From: Hydrogenovibrio sp. UBA650
GTDB taxonomy: Bacteria; Pseudomonadota; Gammaproteobacteria; Thiomicrospirales; Thiomicrospiraceae
Reading direction: 5' to 3'
Assembly (NCBI GenBank): GCA_002299245.1
Contig: DBOI01000032.1
Span: 1-15,497 of the forward strand
Length of the DNA: 15,497 bases
In this document: one piece after another, positions 5,481 to 12,533 of the stretch
Position numbering within the stretch: position 1 is the first letter of the stretch
Layout: every line of letters begins with the position of its first letter
Translations under genes and position numbers: made by a program
Notes under the pieces: model-generated
What the model was told of the DNA's origin: nothing
The model's database searches: none
What the model saw: only the letters and a program-made list of their open reading frames with translations

Positions 5481-7568
5481 TTAATTTAAATCATTAATAT
5501 TATAGCTTTTCAGCCACTCTGAAAAGTCTTTTTCAGGCATTGGCTTGCCAAACTTAAAGCCCTGGAATAAATGGCAGTGTTTGCCTCTAAAAAAGTTAAC
5601 ATGCTCATCGAGTTCAATTCCTTCAGCAACAACATCAAGATCCAAACTCTCAGCCATTGCGAGTATGGTTTGAGCTATTGCTTTACCCTCTTTAGAATCT
5701 AGGTTGAGAATAAAAGAGCGGTCTATCTTGATAGCATCTATCGGAAAACTCTGAAGATAAGCCAGCGATGAATAGCCCGTTCCAAAGTCATCAATCGAAA
5801 TAGACAGGCCCATCGCTTTTAATCCCTTTAAAGTCTGGATATTGGCTTCTGCATTAGACATTGCCAAGCTCTCTGTGATTTCCAGGTCAATATATTTGGG
5901 GTTGTAATCAATATTGGCAATATTAGACTGAACTTTCTCAATTAAATTGTTCTGCGAGAATTGCCGGCCTGACAAGTTAATACCCACATGAAGCTGGTAA
6001 CCTGCGCGGTGCCAGTTGCCAGCGTCTTTAATTGCGGTTTCCAAAACGTAATTACCTATATCGGTGATCAATCCAGTGCTTTCAGCAATCGGGATAAATA
6101 ATCCTGGAGAGACAATCCCCCTTGTTGGGTGACGCCATCTTACCAAAGCTTCAGCTCCAGTAGGTTTGAGGGTTTCTACATTGACCTGAGGCTGGTAGAA
6201 GATTTCGATCTCTTGATTTTTTAGCGCTTTACGAAGATCGTTCTCTAGGCTAAGCATTTCATGGGCATTTTCGTTCATTCCCTGCTCAAAGAATATATAC
6301 TGATTGCCCCCTGATTTTTTGGCTTTGGTCCGGGCAACATTTGCATTGTTCATAAGGGTTTCTGCATCATTAGCATCATCGGGATAAACCGCTATGCCAA
6401 AGCTATAGCTGACGTATAGTTCGCGATCATTGATTATAAAAGGCGCTTTCAACTGTTGGTTGAATCGGTTAATCATAATATTGAGATCTGAAGCTGAGTC
6501 AATGTTCTGTAGTAGGGCGGCGAATTCATCACTGCCTAAACGCGCAACATGGTCGTTTTCTCTTGTAACTCTGTTGAGTCTGTTTGCCAATGCCAATAGC
6601 AAACTATCTCCGTGTTCTTGGCCAAGATTTTCATTGATCTGTTTAAAGCGATCAATATCAAAAATAATCACTGCACTCAAGCTGTTAGAGGGTTTCTCTT
6701 TGAGAGCGGTGATAAGCGTTCTAGAAAAGCTGGAACGATTTGCTAAATCAGTAAGTCTATCGTGTTCGGCTTGGTACTCAATCAGGCTTTCGGCCTTATG
6801 TAAACGGCTGATGTCCTGAGCGGTACCGGTAATTCTTATAATATTATGGTCACTATCAAAAAAGGCTTCTCCCAAACACTCTATATGTGTCAGTGAGGAG
6901 TCGGGTTGCATAACCCTGAAACTAACCTGAATACTTGCCTGACCTTGGTGTAGCTCTGCCATGGCCTGGTGAATCATGGGTTTATCTTTTGGCGTGATAT
7001 TTGTCAGGAATTGTTCCAGAGATAAATCACGGTGATGGCTGGGCAGTCCAAATAATTCAAAAGCAGATTTGGAACCCGATACATGGTTACTTTGCGCATC
7101 CCATTCCCAATAGCCTAATTTTGCAAGTTTTTGAGCATAGATGAGCTGAGATTGACTGGTGCGTAATTGCTCTTCAATTTCGGAAGCTCTTAGCGAATAT
7201 TTAACCTTCTGTGTCAGTAATCCCCAGTTAATTGGCTTGGTGATAAAGTCTGTTGCGCCACTGTTAAAGGCGTCATCAATTGATTCCGGATCATCAAGGG
7301 CAGTCAACATCAAGATCGGTACGGCGTGTTCAGTTTCGTAGTTGCGAATAGCTTGAATGGTTTCATAACCATCCATCCCGGGCATCATTACATCCATCAG
7401 TACTAGACTGGGGCGATGTTCAATATACTGAGATAGACCTTCACTACCATTTGTAGCGATGATGACCGGGTAGCCAGATTGGTCAAGAATTTTTTCAAGG
7501 GTAATTCGTGTGACAGGCTCATCTTCTACAACAAGAATTAGAGGTTTTTCATTTGAGTCTGCAAGCAT
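5481..7568 (-). CDS. Response regulator with REC, PAS, GGDEF and EAL domains
   Basis: Cytoplasmic cyclic-di-GMP signalling protein of 695 residues. The receiver domain (about 9-125) has the acidic pocket Glu15-Asp16, phospho-acceptor Asp59 (LMDVMMPG), Thr89 and Lys111. A PAS domain follows (about 145-258, with GYWEWD and ITGTAQDIS). The GGDEF domain (about 265-425) keeps FDIDRFKQINE but reads GSDEF at 345-349, with an intact RxxD inhibitory site (336-339) five residues before it. The EAL domain (about 440-685) looks catalytically complete: EAL 473-475, Asn531, Glu563, DDFGTG 593-598, Lys614, Glu649 and Gln669. I therefore expect phosphodiesterase activity, with the GGDEF domain possibly regulatory. 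The start at ATG 7568 has only a weak ribosome site. An HPt gene follows after 17 bases. Confidence 0.95.
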   Translation of the reverse strand: MLADSNEKPLILVVEDEPVTRITLEKILDQSGYPVIIATNGSEGLSQYIEHRPSLVLMDVMMPGMDGYETIQAIRNYETEHAVPILMLTALDDPESIDDAFNSGATDFITKPINWGLLTQKVKYSLRASEIEEQLRTSQSQLIYAQKLAKLGYWEWDAQSNHVSGSKSAFELFGLPSHHRDLSLEQFLTNITPKDKPMIHQAMAELHQGQASIQVSFRVMQPDSSLTHIECLGEAFFDSDHNIIRITGTAQDISRLHKAESLIEYQAEHDRLTDLANRSSFSRTLITALKEKPSNSLSAVIIFDIDRFKQINENLGQEHGDSLLLALANRLNRVTRENDHVARLGSDEFAALLQNIDSASDLNIMINRFNQQLKAPFIINDRELYVSYSFGIAVYPDDANDAETLMNNANVARTKAKKSGGNQYIFFEQGMNENAHEMLSLENDLRKALKNQEIEIFYQPQVNVETLKPTGAEALVRWRHPTRGIVSPGLFIPIAESTGLITDIGNYVLETAIKDAGNWHRAGYQLHVGINLSGRQFSQNNLIEKVQSNIANIDYNPKYIDLEITESLAMSNAEANIQTLKGLKAMGLSISIDDFGTGYSSLAYLQSFPIDAIKIDRSFILNLDSKEGKAIAQTILAMAESLDLDVVAEGIELDEHVNFFRGKHCHLFQGFKFGKPMPEKDFSEWLKSYNINDLN

Positions 7569-7587
7569 CTATGCCTATCCACAAAGT

Positions 7588-7593
7588 AATATA
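7588..7593 (-). promoter_or_regulatory. Possible -10 box for the response regulator operon
   Basis: On the minus strand TATATT occurs 20 bases before the start codon, in the short space between the gene and the inverted-repeat element. No good -35 sequence lies at the right distance; any -35 contact would fall inside the end of the repeat element. Low confidence. Confidence 0.2.
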
Positions 7594-7597
7594 GAAT

Positions 7598-7691
7598 CTA
7601 GCAGCCTGTCGAATTTAAGCCAATCGGCTGCACAAACTGTCTTAAGCCAGAGTTTTTTCACTTCGACCGGTTAAATCCGACAGGTTGCTAG
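7598..7691. repeat. 94-bp inverted-repeat element, MITE-like
   Basis: Two 21-base arms, 7598-7618 and 7671-7691, are complementary at 19 of 21 positions (one other pair is a G-T wobble). The outermost four bases on both sides are CTAG, which is palindromic and could be a target-site duplication; if so, the terminal repeats are 17 bases starting CAGCCTGTCG. The 52-base core codes for nothing. The element fills about half of the 194-base gap between dtd and the response regulator. The size and structure suit a miniature inverted-repeat element. No T tract follows on either strand, so a terminator is less likely. No second copy is in this window. Confidence 0.6.
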
Positions 7692-7762
7692 GCTTAGTTT
7701 AACGATTTACTCGTTTTAAAGATACTGAATTTAGCTTAGAAAACCATCAATCCTATACAAAA

Positions 7763-8200
7763 TTAAATTTCAAGCCAGAAAGTGACAGGCCCGTCATTAA
7801 TCAAAGAGACTTGCATCTCGGCTCCAAACTCACCAAAAGCCACGTTTTGATAGCGTTCGCTAATCAATTTACAGAATTGATCAAATAAGTCGGTAGCCAT
7901 ATCCGGTTGGGCAGCGCTCGAAAAGCTCGGCCTTAGACCACTTTTGGTATCTGCTGCTAAAGTAAATTGTGGAACCAGCAAGATACCCGCATTGACTTGT
8001 TGAACATTTAAGTTCATTCGTTGTTGATCATCGGCAAAAATTCGATAATGTAATAGTTTGTGAGCCATTTTCTCAAGAATGGAATGATCGTCATCAGGCT
8101 GAAAACCGACTAGAACAACCAGGCCAGTCTCAATACTGCCGATAATCGAGTTTTCTACTTCTACTTGGCCTTGAGTGACACGTTGAATCAGGCAGATCAT
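7763..8200 (-). CDS. dtd: D-aminoacyl-tRNA deacylase (DTD)
   Basis: Hydrolyses D-amino acids wrongly attached to tRNA, in the cytoplasm, as a homodimer. The 145-residue length is standard. Both active-site motifs are visible: PQFTL at 77-81, containing the invariant Thr80 (most homologues have SQFTL), and the Gly137-Pro138 pair in NDGPVTF, whose cis-peptide gives chiral selection. RPSFSSAA at 90-97 is also typical. The start codon overlaps the stop of the upstream peptidase gene (ATGA), so the two are cotranscribed and probably coupled. No clear terminator follows; the inverted-repeat element begins about 70 bases downstream. Confidence 0.97.
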   Translation of the reverse strand: MICLIQRVTQGQVEVENSIIGSIETGLVVLVGFQPDDDHSILEKMAHKLLHYRIFADDQQRMNLNVQQVNAGILLVPQFTLAADTKSGLRPSFSSAAQPDMATDLFDQFCKLISERYQNVAFGEFGAEMQVSLINDGPVTFWLEI

Positions 8201-9159
8201 TGTTTTGAGTAGTTTTCGGCAAAAAGATCTGTTTCATTGACTAATGCCTCGGTTATTTCGATTTCCATTGCAGAGTGACCTGATGATTCACAAATAGTTA
8301 ATTTGGCATGAGGAGCACATTTGTGAAGTTCATAGGCCTGTTCAATTGGGCAAACCATATCGTGGCGACCATGAATAATAGAGATAGGAATATTTGCCAG
8401 CGCATTACAGTTTTTTAAGATCTGATTTTCTTCAATAAAAGAGCCGTGATAAAAGTAGTGACACTCAATTCGCGCCATGGCAAGGGCATGAAATGGATCG
8501 CCAAAGTGGGCAACAGTATCATTATTGGTGACGAGGTTTGAAGTTCTGCCTTCCCAAATAGACCAAGCCTCGGCAGCTCTCATTCGGGCGATTTCATCAT
8601 CACTGGTTAAAACCTCGTGATAGGCTTCCACCATATTGTGGCGTTTGTTTTCTGCAATAGGTGCAATGTAGTCTTGCCAGAATTCTGGGTAAACCCGATC
8701 TGCGCCAGATTGATAGAACCAGTCAATATCTCTTTTACGGCATAGAAAGATGCCACGAAGAATCAAACCAAGAACTCTTTCGGGATAGGCTTGAGCATAC
8801 AGCAATGAAAGCGTTGACCCCCAAGAACCACCAAACAGCAACCACTCATCTATTTCTAAGTGGCGACGTATTTTCTCAATGTCTTCAATTAAGTGTGCGG
8901 TTGTATTATTGGTTAGACAGGCGTGAGGTCTGGATTTGCCGCAGCCTCGCTGGTCAAACAGAATAATTCGGTAGCTGTCTGGATTATAGAACTGTCTATG
9001 TACTGGTTGGTAACCACCACCGGGGCCGCCATGAACAAACAAAACTGGAATACCAAAAGGGTTGCCGCACTCTTCAATGTGCAGAGTATGGATGCTGTCA
9101 ACCTGCAAGCTGTGCTGTACGTAAGGCTTGGCTTCCGGGTAAAAAGAGTTTTTGATCAT
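8197..9159 (-). CDS. pip: Proline iminopeptidase
   Basis: Alpha/beta-hydrolase of peptidase family S33 that removes N-terminal proline from peptides, in the cytoplasm. Of 320 residues, the usual length. Visible signatures: the oxyanion segment HGGPGGG (43-49), DQRGCGKS (69-76), the nucleophile elbow GGSWGS with Ser112, and the remaining triad members Asp267 (HGRHDMVCP) and His295 (SSGHSA). I chose ATG 9159; in-frame GTG 9162 and TTG 9165 lie just upstream and no strong ribosome site separates them. It is the first gene of a two-gene unit with dtd, overlapping by four bases. The proline-peptide role is known for the family; the pairing with DTD may only be convenient co-expression. Confidence 0.95.
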   Translation of the reverse strand: MIKNSFYPEAKPYVQHSLQVDSIHTLHIEECGNPFGIPVLFVHGGPGGGYQPVHRQFYNPDSYRIILFDQRGCGKSRPHACLTNNTTAHLIEDIEKIRRHLEIDEWLLFGGSWGSTLSLLYAQAYPERVLGLILRGIFLCRKRDIDWFYQSGADRVYPEFWQDYIAPIAENKRHNMVEAYHEVLTSDDEIARMRAAEAWSIWEGRTSNLVTNNDTVAHFGDPFHALAMARIECHYFYHGSFIEENQILKNCNALANIPISIIHGRHDMVCPIEQAYELHKCAPHAKLTICESSGHSAMEIEITEALVNETDLFAENYSKQ

Positions 9160-9255
9160 CACCAATCTCAGAATTTTTGCCCACCAGTTTACTTGAAAAC
9201 TCGATTTTGATGAAGTTGTTTAAATTGCTTAGAAGTTCGAGTGTAATTGATTGAA

Positions 9256-9282
9256 ATAAAAAACGGTTCATAGAGAACCGTT
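9256..9282 (-). terminator. Rho-independent terminator after typA/bipA
   Basis: In the minus-strand transcript AACGGTTC (from 9282-9275) pairs with GAACCGTT (9269-9262) as a perfect 8-bp stem with a 5-base loop, followed by a U-rich run (9263 down to 9256). It lies about 20 bases after the typA stop codon and separates it from pip. Confidence 0.85.
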
Positions 9283-9303
9283 CTTAGGAAGGTAAAGAGC
9301 GCT

Positions 9304-11127
9304 TTACTTTGCTGCTCGGCTCGCTCTTTTACGCTCGTTTTCTGTAAGTAGTTTTTTACGGATACGGATATTATCCGGAGTAACTTCTACCAGTTCATCG
9401 TCATCGATAAACTCAAGCGCCTGCTCAAGTGAGAAACGAATAGGCGGGGTTAGAGTTAACGCTTCATCAGTACCTGCAGCACGCATATTTGTTAGCTGCT
9501 TACCTTTAAGTGGGTTAACGGTCAGGTCATTTGCACGGCTGTGTAGACCAATGATCATACCTTCGTAAACCTCTTCACCGTGACCAATATATAGACGACC
9601 ACGATCCTGTAGGTTAAACAGAGCAAATGCCAGTGCTTTACCTTGGCCAATTGAGATCAATACACCGTTATTACGCTCACCTAATGTACCTTCAAACTTA
9701 GGTCCGTAGTGCGAGAAGCTTGAGAAGATCAAACCGTTACCTTGAGTTGCCGTCATAAACTCAGTACGGAACCCGATCAGACCACGTGAAGGGATAATGA
9801 AGTCAACGCGCACGCGACCGTGACCATCAGGAACCATATCCTGCATCTCGGCTTTACGCTCACCGAGTTTTTCCATAATGGTTCCTTGAGCATCTTCAGG
9901 AACATCAACGGTTAGGTTTTCGTAAGGCTCCTGCATTTCGCCGTCTATCTCACGGAAGATAACTTCTGGACGAGAGATTCCCATTTCAAAACCTTCACGA
10001 CGCATGGTTTCGATCAGTACTGAAAGGTGAAGCTCACCACGACCCGATACACGGAATTTGTTTGCATCATCGGTATCTTCAACACGCAGAGCTACGTTGG
10101 TTAGTAGCTCTTTATCCAGGCGTTCGCGGATTTGACGAGAAGTCAGCAGCTTACCGTCCTGACCGACAAAAGGAGAGTCATTAACCTGGAAAGTCATACT
10201 TACTGTTGGCTCATCAACCGTTAGTACAGGAAGCGCTTCAGGGTGATCAGGGTCACAAAGAGTATCTGAGATGTTCAGTGGATCAAGGCCAGAGAAGGCG
10301 ATGATGTCACCAGCGCTGGCTTCTTCAACGTTAATACGCTCTAGGCCGTGGTAACCAAAGATTTCACCCATCTTACCTTTACGGGTTTCACCATTAGAAT
10401 CCACAATTACTAGCGGCATGCCGACTTTTGCCGTTCCACGCTTGATACGGCCAGTACCGATAACGCCTTTATAGGTATCGTAGTCTAGAGAGATACATTG
10501 CAATTGGAATGGTGCTTCAAGATCAACATCTGGTGCAGGTACTTTGTCAACGATGGTTTCGAAAACAGGCGTCATGTCACCATCGCGAACATCTTCTTCA
10601 AAACCAGAAAAACCGTTTAGCCCTGAAGCGTAAATAACTTCAAAATCCATCTGCTCATCAGTCGCACCCAGACGATCAAATAGGTCAAATGTCTGGTCTA
10701 GTACCCAGTCAGGACGCGCACCAGGGCGGTCGATTTTATTGATAACAACGATTGGGTTTAGGCCTTGTTGCAGTGCTTTTTCCGTTACAAAACGTGTTTG
10801 CGGCATTGGCCCCTCAACCGAGTCAACCAATAGCAGAACTGAGTCAACCATCGATAGAATACGCTCAACTTCACCACCAAAGTCAGCGTGTCCTGGGGTG
10901 TCTACGATATTGATGCGGTAGTCATTCCAAGTAACGGCAGTATTCTTAGAAAGGATCGTGATTCCACGCTCTTTTTCAAGATCGTTAGAGTCCATAACAC
11001 GGTCGCCGAGGTCTTTACGAACGTCATCAAAGGTTCCTGACTGCTGTAATAATTGGTCAACCAGGGTAGTTTTACCGTGGTCAACGTGGGCAATAATAGC
11101 GATATTACGAATTTGATCCGTGTTCAT
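9304..11127 (-). CDS. typA: Ribosome-associated GTPase TypA/BipA
   Basis: Translational GTPase of the EF-G-like family that binds the ribosome and supports 50S assembly, stress and cold adaptation. Length 607 residues, as expected. GTPase motifs: AHVDHGKT (13-20), RGIT (54-57), DTPGH (76-80) and NKID (130-133), followed by the beta-barrel, two EF-G-like domains and the basic C-terminal domain (ending RIRKKLLTENERKRASRAAK). I start it at ATG 11127 (MNTDQIRNIA), where homologues begin, with GAGAG about 8 bases before it; an upstream in-frame ATG would add 16 residues not found in the family. It has its own -10 box at 11194-11199 and a strong terminator, so it is likely a single-gene transcript. 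Confidence 0.98.
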   Translation of the reverse strand: MNTDQIRNIAIIAHVDHGKTTLVDQLLQQSGTFDDVRKDLGDRVMDSNDLEKERGITILSKNTAVTWNDYRINIVDTPGHADFGGEVERILSMVDSVLLLVDSVEGPMPQTRFVTEKALQQGLNPIVVINKIDRPGARPDWVLDQTFDLFDRLGATDEQMDFEVIYASGLNGFSGFEEDVRDGDMTPVFETIVDKVPAPDVDLEAPFQLQCISLDYDTYKGVIGTGRIKRGTAKVGMPLVIVDSNGETRKGKMGEIFGYHGLERINVEEASAGDIIAFSGLDPLNISDTLCDPDHPEALPVLTVDEPTVSMTFQVNDSPFVGQDGKLLTSRQIRERLDKELLTNVALRVEDTDDANKFRVSGRGELHLSVLIETMRREGFEMGISRPEVIFREIDGEMQEPYENLTVDVPEDAQGTIMEKLGERKAEMQDMVPDGHGRVRVDFIIPSRGLIGFRTEFMTATQGNGLIFSSFSHYGPKFEGTLGERNNGVLISIGQGKALAFALFNLQDRGRLYIGHGEEVYEGMIIGLHSRANDLTVNPLKGKQLTNMRAAGTDEALTLTPPIRFSLEQALEFIDDDELVEVTPDNIRIRKKLLTENERKRASRAAK

Positions 11128-11193
11128 TGATTTGCTCTCTAAATAATTTGACTCGGCTGCATTTTGCCAGGCCACTAAGAAAAAAGAGAGGCT

Positions 11194-11199
11194 ATTATA
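11194..11199 (-). promoter_or_regulatory. Perfect -10 box upstream of typA
   Basis: TATAAT on the minus strand, 67 bases before the typA start codon. The best -35 candidates at 16-17 bases spacing (TATCAA or CTATCA) are poor, and there is no extended -10 TGN. A promoter here fits the 152-base gap behind the upstream yeeE-like gene. Confidence 0.5.
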
Positions 11200-11279
11200 A
11201 TGAAAACCGCTTGAATTGATAGCGTAAAGGAAGAATTTATTTGCTATTTCAAGAGATTAGTAGAGTTATCAGAGATATT

Positions 11280-11798
11280 TTAGAGTGTATCTGTGATGCT
11301 GCCTTTATTGGCAATAAAGCTCTGTAAAACACCAAAGGCCATGGTGCCAAGTAGCAGGCCTGTTAAAGTAAAGATTGCACTGATCTTGCCTTCACCAAGC
11401 ATTGCCGGGACAGTTCCTGGACATGCTGCGGTCATCCCCCAGCCAATTCCAAACAGAAAAGCTCCAGCAATCAGGCCTTGTTGGTAAGGTTTTTTTACAA
11501 AATCAACAGGCATTCCTGTTGTAACTGAATTGATCTGGTATTTTTTCAAAAGAAACACACCTATCATTGAAACTACCACTGCTGTGCCAATTACTTGCAT
11601 TAATTGCAGGTTTTCAAATAAGAACATTTTGGCATGGAAATCAAAGGTTGTTGCACCAGCTCGACTCATTAAAAAGCCAAACATTACCCCCATAAACAAG
11701 CCGATGATATTGACTCGATAGGCGTGAACAAACGATATAGCTGTAAGCTTGAAGCTTTGACTGCTAGGGAGTTCGTGTTGGTTCTTGTCTGTACTCAT
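11280..11798 (-). CDS. YeeE/YedE family half-transporter, second of pair
   Basis: Inner-membrane protein of the YeeE/YedE (DUF395) family, 172 residues, about half the size of full-length TsuA/YeeE. The signature GIGWGMTAACPGTVPAMLGEG has the conserved cysteine Cys126; the early segment GFLMSRAGATTFDFHAKMFLF is also typical. About five hydrophobic segments are visible. Full-length relatives move thiosulfate through cysteine relays; two-gene versions (for example the Xylella/Serratia PmpAB type) sit with sulfide- and sulfur-handling genes. It starts 21 bases after the partner gene, so the two probably form one heteromeric channel. GAGAAG lies just before ATG 11798. Substrate is inferred; thiosulfate or a related sulfur anion is most likely. 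Confidence 0.9.
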   Translation of the reverse strand: MSTDKNQHELPSSQSFKLTAISFVHAYRVNIIGLFMGVMFGFLMSRAGATTFDFHAKMFLFENLQLMQVIGTAVVVSMIGVFLLKKYQINSVTTGMPVDFVKKPYQQGLIAGAFLFGIGWGMTAACPGTVPAMLGEGKISAIFTLTGLLLGTMAFGVLQSFIANKGSITDTL

Positions 11799-11819
11799 CG
11801 TCTTCTCAAAACTAATAAA

Positions 11820-12308
11820 TTAAGTGCCAAAAAATAGTCGGGTGGTAATGAACGCACTCATAAAGAACACCACTCCAGCCAACAGGCTTGGAGGGTTTAG
11901 CATTGCACCTCCAACCAAGGCGTGTCCGGTTGTACAAGCTCCGGCGAGTCTAGCGCCAAAACCGAGCAGCATGCCACCAAAAATCAGCCAGACGGCCTTG
12001 GCAGCATTTGATTGAGGAAGAATAGAGTCATACATGCCCATGTCAAAACTTAAATGCCATGGTTCTGGTGAACTTAGGGCACTCAATAGTCCGCCAATCG
12101 GGATTCCGATTAAAAACCAGAGCTTACTATTGTTGCGTTTTTCATATTCGCCTTCCTGATAGTAACGCATATTTTTACACAGAAAACCGCATACATTGCC
12201 GTAGCCGGTTGAACAGCCCGCAGGCTTACCTAACAGCCAAAAATGCAGAATAACGAACAGGCCGATGGCTAATCCTCCAAGCCATCCCGCCCAAATTGTG
12301 ACTTCCAT
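11820..12308 (-). CDS. YeeE/YedE family half-transporter, first of pair
   Basis: YeeE/YedE (DUF395) family membrane protein of 162 residues and the upstream member of the split pair. Conserved cysteines: Cys32 in KPAGCSTGYGN, near Cys40 and Cys44, and Cys125 in the family signature GARLAGACTTGHALVGGA. Four or five hydrophobic segments are visible. With the next gene it should make one pore for a reduced sulfur compound. ATG 12308 is the only reasonable start; the ribosome site is weak. A good sigma70 promoter lies about 45 bases upstream. No adjacent sulfurtransferase or ArsR-type regulator is present, unlike some characterised pmpAB loci. Confidence 0.9.
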   Translation of the reverse strand: MEVTIWAGWLGGLAIGLFVILHFWLLGKPAGCSTGYGNVCGFLCKNMRYYQEGEYEKRNNSKLWFLIGIPIGGLLSALSSPEPWHLSFDMGMYDSILPQSNAAKAVWLIFGGMLLGFGARLAGACTTGHALVGGAMLNPPSLLAGVVFFMSAFITTRLFFGT

Positions 12309-12350
12309 AGAGCTAACTCATTTATTATTATTTTTTTATTTAGGATCACC

Positions 12351-12378
12351 ATCATAGCGGTTTTGAAAATCGAGTCAA
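12351..12378 (-). promoter_or_regulatory. Sigma70-type promoter for the YeeE/YedE pair
   Basis: On the minus strand TTGACT (12378-12373) and TATGAT (12356-12351) are separated by 16 bases; each hexamer is a 5-of-6 match to consensus. The predicted start is near 12344, giving a leader of about 35 bases rich in A and T. Confidence 0.65.
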
Positions 12379-12398
12379 AACAGGGTTTTTACTGGGTC

Positions 12399-12426
12399 AA
12401 TAAGCTTATTTTATTTATGATCATAA
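12399..12426. promoter_or_regulatory. Two perfect 12-bp palindromes upstream of the YeeE/YedE promoter
   Basis: AATAAGCTTATT (12399-12410) and TTATGATCATAA (12415-12426) are both exact palindromes, four bases apart, with centres 16 bases apart. They lie about 20 and 37 bases upstream of the -35 box. The layout suits binding by a dimeric regulator, possibly an activator. The two sites are different in sequence, and AT-rich palindromes also arise by chance. Confidence 0.4.
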
Positions 12427-12503
12427 GTAATGCTTGCAGATATTTTGAAGGTTGATAGCCAGATTTGACGGCTAAAAATTAGATTCCAGGAAAGACCCAA
12501 GAT

Positions 12504-12533
12504 AAAAAAAACACAGTGTTAGTGCTTTTTTTT
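12504..12533. terminator. A-stem/T-tract terminator overlapping a stop codon
   Basis: A run of eight A followed by CAC (12504-12514) pairs with GTG, one C, and eight T (12522-12533) around a 7-base loop. In the minus-strand transcript the C-A position becomes a G-U wobble, so the stem is 12 bp. The TAA stop of the DUF808 gene (12519-12521) lies in the loop. The A and T runs make it usable from either direction, though only minus-strand genes are adjacent. Confidence 0.7.

Noticed and set aside
6430..6819. 129-codon plus-strand open frame inside the GGDEF/EAL regulator
   Set aside because: It lies opposite the GGDEF domain, whose motifs are intact on the minus strand, and has no ribosome site of its own.
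7598..7691. Inverted-repeat element read as the dtd terminator
   Set aside because: The arms are separated by 52 bases, so folding is not local, and no T tract follows on the minus strand.
9160..9255. Search for a strong promoter upstream of pip
   Set aside because: Only poor hexamer matches (for example TAAACT with a 3-of-6 -35) were found, so none is listed.
11128..11175. N-terminal extension of typA from an upstream ATG
   Set aside because: It would add 16 residues not seen in TypA/BipA proteins; the internal ATG at 11127 gives the family's standard N-terminus and has a purine-rich site.
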